Below, piece after piece: positions 1-5,074 of a stretch of DNA of 7,706 bases. The stretch lies in the NCBI GenBank assembly GCA_031289515.1, contig JAITPH010000236.1, positions 1-7,706 on the forward strand, given 5' to 3'. Below the pieces are notes generated by a model. That model searched no databases and was not told where the DNA came from. It saw only the letters and a list, made by a program, of their open reading frames with translations. Each line of letters opens with the position of its first letter. Position 1 is the stretch's first letter. Origin of the DNA: Tannerella sp. GTDB lineage: Bacteria; Bacteroidota; Bacteroidia; Bacteroidales; Tannerellaceae. Made by a program: the position numbers and the translations under genes.

Positions 1-80
1 CGTACGCCGCCCGTGTACGCGCGTACGCCGACCGTGTACGCGCGTACGCCGACCGTGTACGCGCGTACGCCGACCGCGGA
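1..80. repeat. 21-bp tandem repeat, about 3.8 copies, cut by window start
   Basis: The unit cgtacgccgaccgtgtacgcg occurs at 1-21 (one change, C for A at position 10), 22-42 and 43-63, with a partial fourth copy from 64 that diverges near 77. Each junction between copies forms the perfect 12-bp palindrome GTACGCGCGTAC. The block is far more GC-rich than the DNA after it. The unit length is a multiple of three, so it could be coding on either strand. How far it extends to the left cannot be seen. Confidence 0.9.
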
Positions 81-105
81 CATGAATACGGCAGTCATTC
101 CGTAA
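1..105 (+). CDS. Possible C-terminal end of a protein with RTPTVYA heptapeptide repeats (partial)
   Basis: In frame 1 the tandem repeat reads as the heptapeptide RTPTVYA (first copy RTPPVYA) and leads into a short tail ADMNTAVIP, ending at TAA 103-105. The 5' end lies outside the window, so length, start and family are unknown. A Thr/Pro-rich repetitive tail is plausible for a real protein. However, the other two plus frames are also open through the repeat, and the minus strand is open from an ATG at 98 to the window edge (AYTVGVR repeats). Nothing here decides between a gene end and non-coding repeat DNA. The call rests only on the in-frame 21-bp period and a stop placed shortly after the repeat ends. 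Confidence 0.3.
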   Translation, partial: RTPPVYARTPTVYARTPTVYARTPTADMNTAVIP

Positions 106-129
106 AAGGATTCGGGGTATGTCTCAAAA

Positions 130-226
130 GCATGCGGATGACGCGGATTTTCGCAGATATGAATTTTTCGACAATCAGTTATTTGAAAATCTGCGTGTAT
201 CGCTATTATCTGCGTCATCTGCGTGC
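130..226. repeat. Long imperfect inverted repeat (hairpin-forming intergenic element)
   Basis: The left arm at 130-148 (GCATGCGGATGACGCGGAT) can pair along all 19 positions with the right arm at 208-226 (ATCTGCGTCATCTGCGTGC). The three positions that are not Watson-Crick are G-U pairs. A second, inner helix joins CGCAGAT at 152-158 to ATCTGCG at 189-195, leaving an AT-rich loop at 159-188. This resembles the palindromic intergenic repeats of many bacterial genomes. It could also act as a structured RNA if transcribed from upstream. It lies just after a possible gene end and about 110 bases before the pyrB promoter. No terminator T-run follows it. Confidence 0.65.
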
Positions 227-239
227 CGCTCCGGTCGGC

Positions 240-257
240 ATGACGCGCTTTCGTCAT
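240..257. repeat. Small perfect hairpin ATGACG / CGTCAT
   Basis: ATGACG (240-245) and CGTCAT (252-257) form a 6-bp stem around a 6-base loop. The same motif recurs at 138-143 and 297-302, and GTCAT recurs at 94-98, 214-218 and 336-340. The whole 94-340 stretch is therefore dense in ATGAC/GTCAT. Alternative pairing of 252-258 with 296-302 is possible. Besides these repeats and the promoter at its end I see nothing else in the 278-base gap before pyrB. The open frames across it have no recognisable protein. Confidence 0.45.
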
Positions 258-332
258 TCTTCCTGTTTGCGATACCCGTTCGGCAACTGTCCCGCAATGA
301 CGGAGGCGTGCAAAAAAAAACTTTCGTTTTTG

Positions 333-363
333 CTTGTCATTTAAAAATAAGTCCATACATTTG
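333..363 (+). promoter_or_regulatory. Predicted promoter of the pyrB operon (Bacteroidota type)
   Basis: The -7 box TACATTTG at 356-363 matches TAnnTTTG exactly. CTTG at 333-336, one base from TTTG, lies 19 bases upstream, the usual spacing. Transcription would begin around 370, leaving a leader of only about 14 bases before the pyrB ATG. So short a leader leaves no room for an attenuator or riboswitch between this start and the gene. Any nucleotide control would have to act on initiation or through the enzyme itself. Confidence 0.6.
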
Positions 364-383
364 TAGCTAAAGAATCAATAGCT

Positions 384-1307
384 ATGTTAAAGAAAAGTTT
401 GGTATCAATAGAACAGTGCACGAAAGATGACATACTTCGCATCATCGACAATGCAAGCCGGTTTGAGGCAAATCCGAACCGGAATCTTATGAACGGAAAA
501 ATAGCCGCATCGCTGTTTTTCGAGCCGTCGACGCGCACGCGCCTCAGCTTCGAAACGGCTGTAAACCGCCTCGGCGGACGTGTCGTAGGCTTTCAGGACG
601 CCTCGACTACAAGCTCGTCGAAAGGCGAAACGCTCAAGGACACTATCCTGATGGTCAGCAATTATGCCGACATCATCATCATGCGCCATTACCTCGAAGG
701 AGCGGCGAAATACGCTTCCGAAGTGACCGGCATTCCGATTATCAATGCCGGCGACGGCGCCAACCAGCATCCGTCGCAGACCCTGCTCGACCTCTATTCC
801 ATACGGAAGACGCAAGGCACGCTCGATAACCTGACGATAACGATGGTGGGCGACCTTAAATACGGACGCACCGTTCATTCGCTCATCTCCGGAATGTCGC
901 ATTTCAATCCGACGTTTCATTTCATCGCGCCCGACGAACTCCGAATGCCCGACGAACAGAAAAGCTGCTGCCGGACGCACGGTATCGAGTACCGCGAGCA
1001 CACGGTCTTCTCCGAAGACATCATCAATCGGACGGACATATTATATATGACGCGCGTGCAAAGGGAACGGTTTACCGACCTCGTCGAATACGAGCGCGTC
1101 AAGAACGTCTATATCCTCCACGGCAAGATGCTCGAAAATTCGCGACCCAATCTCCGCGTCCTGCATCCCCTGCCGAGGGTCAACGAGATAGCCTGCGACG
1201 TCGACGACAACCCGAAAGCGTACTATATACAACAGGCCCGAAACGGACTTTTCACCCGCGAAGCCATCATCTGCGACGTGCTTGGCATCGAAATCCGCGA
1301 AACTTAA
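384..1307 (+). CDS. pyrB: Aspartate carbamoyltransferase, catalytic subunit
   Basis: Catalyses carbamoyl phosphate + L-aspartate to N-carbamoyl-L-aspartate + phosphate, the committed step of de novo pyrimidine synthesis, in the cytoplasm. The 307-residue length is normal for the family. The carbamoyl-phosphate loop STRTR is at 49-53, the mobile-loop lysine at 80 (SSSKGE), Arg101 in RHYLEG, HPSQ at 129-132, Arg162 in the GDLKYGR segment, the aspartate-binding RVQRERF around 224-230, and HPLPR at 261-265. No key residue is missing. The ATG at 384 follows a good promoter and precedes the conserved N-terminal region by the usual distance; there is no clear Shine-Dalgarno sequence, as is common in Bacteroidota. 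Regulatory subunit pyrI follows after 12 nt, so the product is expected to form the class B-type catalytic/regulatory holoenzyme (c6r6), as in E. coli. Confidence 0.98.
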   Translation: MLKKSLVSIEQCTKDDILRIIDNASRFEANPNRNLMNGKIAASLFFEPSTRTRLSFETAVNRLGGRVVGFQDASTTSSSKGETLKDTILMVSNYADIIIMRHYLEGAAKYASEVTGIPIINAGDGANQHPSQTLLDLYSIRKTQGTLDNLTITMVGDLKYGRTVHSLISGMSHFNPTFHFIAPDELRMPDEQKSCCRTHGIEYREHTVFSEDIINRTDILYMTRVQRERFTDLVEYERVKNVYILHGKMLENSRPNLRVLHPLPRVNEIACDVDDNPKAYYIQQARNGLFTREAIICDVLGIEIRET

Positions 1308-1319
1308 AACAACACATAT

Positions 1320-1784
1320 ATGCAGGAAAAGAAAAAAAAGGAATTGCAGGTAGCGGCAATCGAAAACGGAACGGCAATAGACCACATTCCGCCCGAACAG
1401 CTGTTCAAGGTAGCGCAGCTGATAGGTCTCAACCGGATGGACAACCTCATCACCATCGGAAACAACCTCAAAAGCAAAAAAATGGGACGCAAGGGCATGA
1501 TAAAGATAGCCGACAAGTTTTTTGAAGAAGATGAAATCAACCGCATAGCCCTCGTAGCGCCCAATGTCGTGCTGAACATAATTCACGACTACGAAGTGAC
1601 GGACAAGAAACGCATCAGCCTGCCCCGCGAACTCGTCGATACGGTCAAATGCAACAATCCCCGCTGCATCACCAACAACGAGCCGATGCAGACACGTTTC
1701 CTCGTGCTCGACAAGGACCTCGGCACCGTCAAGTGCCACTACTGCGAACGCAAGACAAACAAGGAAGACATAGTAATCAAATGA
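1320..1784 (+). CDS. pyrI: Aspartate carbamoyltransferase, regulatory subunit
   Basis: Non-catalytic subunit that binds nucleotides and holds catalytic trimers together, giving feedback control of aspartate transcarbamoylase. The 154 residues align with E. coli PyrI with an offset of about two. The N-terminal allosteric domain keeps the nucleotide-site residues Asp21-His22 (in IDHIP), Lys62 (in MGRKGMIKI) and Lys96 (after YEVTD). The C-terminal domain carries the structural zinc site as CNNPRC (111-116) and CHYC (139-142), four cysteines spaced as in the known protein, so contact with PyrB should be intact. The N-terminus is lysine-rich (MQEKKKKEL). It starts 12 nt after the pyrB stop, and its TGA overlaps the next ATG (ATGA), which suggests translational coupling. 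Which nucleotide activates or inhibits cannot be read from sequence. Confidence 0.97.
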   Translation: MQEKKKKELQVAAIENGTAIDHIPPEQLFKVAQLIGLNRMDNLITIGNNLKSKKMGRKGMIKIADKFFEEDEINRIALVAPNVVLNIIHDYEVTDKKRISLPRELVDTVKCNNPRCITNNEPMQTRFLVLDKDLGTVKCHYCERKTNKEDIVIK

Positions 1785-2344
1785 AACAGGACTGGAAACC
1801 GGGTACGATGATATATCCCCTGCCTGCCGTCATGATAAGCTGCGGCAGCGAAGCGTCGGAATACAACATATTTACGGCAAGCTGGATCGGCACCGTCTGT
1901 TCAAATCCTCCGATGTGTTACATCTCGGTGCGTCCGGAACGGTTTTCGTATCCCTTGCTGAAGAAAAACATGGAATACGTGATAAACCTCACAACGCGCG
2001 ACATGGCGTTTGCGACGGACTGGTGCGGCGTGACTTCCGGCAGGAATCACAACAAGTTCGGGGAGATGCGCCTGACGCCGGGCAAGTCGACCGTCGTCCG
2101 CGCGCCGCTCGTCGAGGAATCGCCTTTATGTATCGAATGCAGGGTGAAAGAAGTGATTGCGCTCGGCTCGCACGACATGTTCATGTCCGACGTCGTTAAT
2201 GTCAGAGCCGACGACCGGTTTATAAATCCCGAAACAGGCGCTTTCGACATGCAAAAAGCCGATCTGCTCGTCTACGTTCACGGCAATTATTACGGACTGG
2301 ACAAGGTGATAGGACATTTCGGCTGGTCGGTGAAAAAGAACTGA
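1781..2344 (+). CDS. Flavin reductase family protein (flavoredoxin-like, FMN-binding)
   Basis: A 187-residue protein of the flavin reductase-like, split-barrel FMN-binding family (DIM6/NTAB, COG1853). Members bind FMN and transfer electrons from NAD(P)H or from a partner protein; the partner here is unknown. Visible family features are NIFTASWIGTVCSNPP (29-44) followed by YISVRPER (47-54), the FMN-contacting strand-loop, then SGRNHNKF (86-93), the ECRV strand (119-122) and SHDMFMSDVV (130-139). The frame is open upstream to 1649 inside pyrI, but the ATG at 1781 overlaps the pyrI stop as ATGA and opens directly into the family's usual N-terminus, so it is the likely start. No signal peptide. 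The co-operonic position with pyrBI is clear; a direct role in pyrimidine synthesis, for example feeding electrons to another enzyme, is speculation. Its stop is 2 nt from the stop of the convergent gene. Confidence 0.9.
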   Translation: MKQDWKPGTMIYPLPAVMISCGSEASEYNIFTASWIGTVCSNPPMCYISVRPERFSYPLLKKNMEYVINLTTRDMAFATDWCGVTSGRNHNKFGEMRLTPGKSTVVRAPLVEESPLCIECRVKEVIALGSHDMFMSDVVNVRADDRFINPETGAFDMQKADLLVYVHGNYYGLDKVIGHFGWSVKKN

Positions 2345-2346
2345 GC

Positions 2347-3012
2347 CTATCTGAACGGAATGAGATACGTGACTTTGGCTATTATCGATTGCGTGGAGGC
2401 TTTGAGGAAGTAGTCCTTGCGCTGTGTGCCGTATATGTCGCCGAACGAATAGAAATAATCGCCTTCAATCAGGAAATAACCTATGCCGGTGCGTACTTCG
2501 ATGCCTGCGCCGCCGCTTATGCCCCATTCAAAATTTACTTCGGCCGGCATGTCGTGTTGTGCGTTTACTTTGCCCGGCGCCGCTCCGTTCAGGTTGTCCG
2601 AAGTCGATTCGTTAATCATGTAGCCCACCTGCGGTCCCGCTTTGATGAAGCCCATAACGTTTTTTCCGCCGAACTGCACGCGCGTATGAAACGGCAGTTG
2701 CAAACAGTCCAGCCGGCGACTGTACTTAAATTCCGGCGCGTCTTCGTATTCCTCGTTCCATCCCTGCTGAACGTAGTTGAGTTCGACCTGAAGACCCACA
2801 TTTTCGCCCATCGTCATGCGTCCGGTCACGCCGAAAGTCAATCCCTGAAGCATTGTCTGCGCTACTTTTGGATTGAAAGTGACGGACGAAAACGAAGCTC
2901 CGCCCGAAACGCCGACCGAAAACTCATACGGAGTAGTGACGATAATCTGCGCCTCCGCGACGACTGCCGCCAGCAAGGCAAAAAGCGATATGGCAATAGC
3001 CTTCCGTCTCAT
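2347..3012 (-). CDS. Outer-membrane beta-barrel protein (PorT/OMP_b-brl-like family)
   Basis: A 221-residue exported protein. The N-terminus MRRKAIAISLFALLAAVVAEA is a standard signal peptide with a predicted SPase I cut after Ala21, before Gln22. The mature part alternates short amphipathic strands with turns: SVGVSGGASFSSV near 31-43, VGLQVELNYVQQGW near 73-86, FIKAGPQVGYMI, EWGISGGAGIEVRTGIG and the final VTYLIPFR. This is the pattern of a small eight-to-ten-strand barrel with an aromatic residue near the end. The FSSV...PKV opening, the QHDMPAE segment and the GGAGIEVRTGIG strand recall a conserved Bacteroidales family often labelled PorT family or outer membrane beta-barrel protein. I would not equate it with the type IX secretion PorT itself. 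Its ATG overlaps the stop of the LysM gene upstream (ATGA), so the two are probably translated together. Confidence 0.85.
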   Translation of the reverse strand: MRRKAIAISLFALLAAVVAEAQIIVTTPYEFSVGVSGGASFSSVTFNPKVAQTMLQGLTFGVTGRMTMGENVGLQVELNYVQQGWNEEYEDAPEFKYSRRLDCLQLPFHTRVQFGGKNVMGFIKAGPQVGYMINESTSDNLNGAAPGKVNAQHDMPAEVNFEWGISGGAGIEVRTGIGYFLIEGDYFYSFGDIYGTQRKDYFLKASTQSIIAKVTYLIPFR

Positions 3013-4829
3013 TTGAAATCAGAGCGTGTTATCGTGAAGTTCTTGTTGTAATGGATGATATAAACGTTGGTATTCATAAAGCCGCCCCAATTGTTCACCC
3101 TTTCAAAATTGAATCCTGTTTGCAGGCTTCTGTATTTGATTTTTGAAAGATTGTTTTCGAAATTGACGCCGTAAGTCTGAATAGCGCCGAGGAAAAACAT
3201 TCCGGTATCGAAGCCCAGCATGGCATATTTCGGAGTAAATATCGACTGCGGGCTTTTGCTGTACCAGTTCTTGAATTTGTCGTAAAACAGTTTCACGTTC
3301 GTACTCGTGTTGTCGGCGTAAAAAAGGCTGTAAATGTGCGTATCGAGGGCATGGAAGTCGTCGAGACATTCTTTTGAATACGTCTGCCACAATGGATATC
3401 CGAAAAGCGTTATCTTGTATTCCGGTTTGGTCTGGGCGATGGAGCGCAGGATTGTCTTTATCTTGGTCAGCGCCTCGACGGAGCTTGAAACGGGCATTAT
3501 CATGTTCGGACGTGTCGTAGAGAGCGAAGCAAGTATTTCGGACATGAATTTGTCGCTGTGGTAAACGGCGTCAATATATTTGATGTTGCCGTCGGTCAGT
3601 TCCTGTTTGAACTGTTTGATAAATTCCGTCTGATTTTCTTCGGTTTCCCTTGTATCGAGGAAGATAATGTTGTGCTTGAAAAAGAGGTTGGCTCCTGCGA
3701 ACGCGGCATTTGCGTATAAATAGGCGGGAGGCGTATTGACCTGAAAGACGTACTGATTACTCAGGACGTCGTCGGTTTTGGAAGAAAACGGAATGACGTA
3801 ATTGACTTTGTTCAGCTTGGCAAACTCTGCTATCATGCTGATCTGTTCGGTAGAGACGCCGCCGATTATCAGGTTTACGTTACTCAGTTCCAGCCGTTTT
3901 TCCTGAAGTATTTTGGCAGTCCTTGCCGTTCCCTGCTCGCCGATGTCGTAGACGAACAACTCTGTGGTATGTCCCATGTTGCGCATACTGTCCACCGCGA
4001 GCAACAAGCCTTCGTAGTATTCGACGACACGCTTTTTCAGGTCGGTAGTCCCCGGACTGTCTGCGTCGTAAGGCAGTAAAATCGCTATTTTGGTCGCTTT
4101 TACCGGTTTTATTTCCTTTTTGACGTCGAGCATCGAATTTACTTCGTTTTCGTTTTTCTCTATTTCTTTAGGCAGGTCTTTTTCGTCGATTCTCATCGGT
4201 ATGCGAAGCGTCATGCCTGTATGAAGTCCGCCAGCAAGTTCCGGATTCAATTTGAGCAACTCTTTTTCGGACGTTTTGAATGTCCTACATATATTATATA
4301 GTGTTTCTTTGGCGGGAACTCTGTAATATATTTCCTTAGCGCCCCGGTCGGTTTCTATTATTTCTGCTGTCTGTTTTTCCTTTTTCCCTGTCGGAATACG
4401 GATTGTCCTGCCGATAGAAAATGTTTCGAGCGACAAACCGGAATTGGCTTCCAGAATATTTTCGCCGCTCACGCCGTATTGCTTCGACACTCCGTACAAG
4501 GTCTCCCTTGTCTGAATGGTATGAAAAATGTACTCTTCTACCGGCTCTGTCGCAGTTTCGGCTTTTACCGGCGACTTTTTCTGCGGTATCTTTAGTTTTT
4601 CACCCGCGCGGATAGCCTCGTCGCTTCCGGTATTCAGTTTTACAATCTCCTCTAACGTAACGTCATACATCTTTGCAATCGAATAGAGTGTCTGTCCTCT
4701 TTCGACCGTATGATAAAACACATCTTTGTTCTGATCGCCGTTGACGGCAGTCCGATTGTCTTGTGCAATCCCTTTTATTGCAATTAAGCAAAGCGCCCAA
4801 AGCAATGTAAATAGCGAAATTCTCTTCAT
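3009..4829 (-). CDS. Exported protein with three LysM domains and a periplasmic-binding-protein type 1 domain
   Basis: A 606-residue protein likely to act in the periplasm, bound to peptidoglycan. The ATG at 4829 gives a proper signal peptide, MKRISLFTLLWALCLIAIKGIA, cut near Ala22. A longer frame from a TTG at 4862 is rejected because that codon lies in the predicted -7 box. Three LysM repeats follow: about 38-82 (FYHTVERGQTLYSIA...), 101-146 (IFHTIQTRETLYGVS...) and 167-211 (IYYRVPAKETLYNIC...), each ending in a (K/R)IP-type strand. A charged linker at about 212-245 leads to a type 1 binding-protein fold (about 246-606) opening with KIAILLPYDAD and containing NLIIGGVSTEQ and VIPFSSK. Such domains are often labelled amino-acid ABC transporter substrate-binding, but no permease or ATPase gene is nearby. 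A structural or regulatory envelope role is therefore more likely. The same fold occurs in LpoA, the activator of PBP1A; any parallel is inference. The downstream partner is the beta-barrel gene. Confidence 0.9.
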   Translation of the reverse strand: MKRISLFTLLWALCLIAIKGIAQDNRTAVNGDQNKDVFYHTVERGQTLYSIAKMYDVTLEEIVKLNTGSDEAIRAGEKLKIPQKKSPVKAETATEPVEEYIFHTIQTRETLYGVSKQYGVSGENILEANSGLSLETFSIGRTIRIPTGKKEKQTAEIIETDRGAKEIYYRVPAKETLYNICRTFKTSEKELLKLNPELAGGLHTGMTLRIPMRIDEKDLPKEIEKNENEVNSMLDVKKEIKPVKATKIAILLPYDADSPGTTDLKKRVVEYYEGLLLAVDSMRNMGHTTELFVYDIGEQGTARTAKILQEKRLELSNVNLIIGGVSTEQISMIAEFAKLNKVNYVIPFSSKTDDVLSNQYVFQVNTPPAYLYANAAFAGANLFFKHNIIFLDTRETEENQTEFIKQFKQELTDGNIKYIDAVYHSDKFMSEILASLSTTRPNMIMPVSSSVEALTKIKTILRSIAQTKPEYKITLFGYPLWQTYSKECLDDFHALDTHIYSLFYADNTSTNVKLFYDKFKNWYSKSPQSIFTPKYAMLGFDTGMFFLGAIQTYGVNFENNLSKIKYRSLQTGFNFERVNNWGGFMNTNVYIIHYNKNFTITRSDFK

Positions 4830-4859
4830 TCTACACGATATTAAAATACTAATATTCGG

Positions 4860-4890
4860 CAAAGTTACAATATATGATTGAAAGATAAAA
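4860..4890 (-). promoter_or_regulatory. Predicted promoter of the LysM/beta-barrel operon
   Basis: On the minus strand TAACTTTG (4867 down to 4860) matches the Bacteroidota -7 consensus TAnnTTTG. The base stretch 19 nt upstream, 4890-4887, reads TTTT, one base off the TTTG -33 box. Transcription would start near 4853, giving a leader of roughly 24 nt before the ATG at 4829. This placement is the main reason for rejecting the upstream TTG start. Confidence 0.55.
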
Positions 4891-5027
4891 ATATTTTAAA
4901 CTTTTTTTGTTCCGGGACGGAAATTCATGTTTCGCGCGCCAAGAGGTCTTTTTGGGATTAATATACTAATAATAAGAAAGATATGACCGTCAAACGCACT
5001 TGCGGGATAAAAAAATAATTGAATTTT

Positions 5028-5058
5028 TTTGTTTTGCTCTATATTTGCATTATCTTTG
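5028..5058 (+). promoter_or_regulatory. Predicted promoter of the third operon (398-aa protein, rsmI, lipoprotein)
   Basis: TTTG at 5028-5031 and TATCTTTG at 5051-5058 match both boxes of the Bacteroidota promoter exactly, with a 19-base spacer. The start point would be near 5065, about 10 nt before the ATG at 5075. A second TAnnTTTG match, TATATTTG at 5040-5047, has no -33 box at the right distance. The divergent gap 4830-5074 otherwise holds AT-rich DNA and a minor 5-bp stem at 4910-4922. Confidence 0.7.
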
Positions 5059-5074
5059 CGAAAACAATCGTATT

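Noticed and set aside
1..80. CRISPR-like array at the left edge
   Set aside because: The units are directly adjacent with no unique spacers, and no cas gene is visible.
119..370. Two overlapping plus-strand open frames upstream of pyrB (119-370 and 132-344); the second is open back to the window start in frame 3
   Set aside because: The translations look like translated palindromic repeats, have no recognisable domain, and span the inverted repeat and the pyr promoter. There is no promoter or coupling for them.
405..1001. Minus-strand open frame of 198 codons inside pyrB
   Set aside because: It is antisense to a clearly conserved enzyme gene, and the protein has no family features. Open antisense frames are expected from the codon use of pyrB.
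1041..1739. Minus-strand open frame of 232 codons across pyrB and pyrI
   Set aside because: It spans two well-supported genes and their junction on the other strand; the composition is that of a shadow frame.
1649..1780. Upstream extension of the flavin reductase frame into pyrI
   Set aside because: The added residues do not resemble the family and overlap pyrI in another frame. The ATGA overlap at 1781 gives a natural start.
2389..3051. Plus-strand open frame of 220 codons opposite the barrel gene
   Set aside because: The minus strand has a signal peptide, barrel pattern and operon coupling; the plus-strand product has none of these.
3009..4829. Reading the LysM protein as an amino-acid ABC transporter component
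   Set aside because: Only the binding fold supports this. There is no permease or ATPase nearby, and the LysM domains point to a wall-bound envelope role.
4910..4922. Short stem TTCCG-GGA-CGGAA as a terminator
   Set aside because: The stem is only 5 bp and has no T-run following it on either strand; the T-run is on the wrong side for the plus strand.
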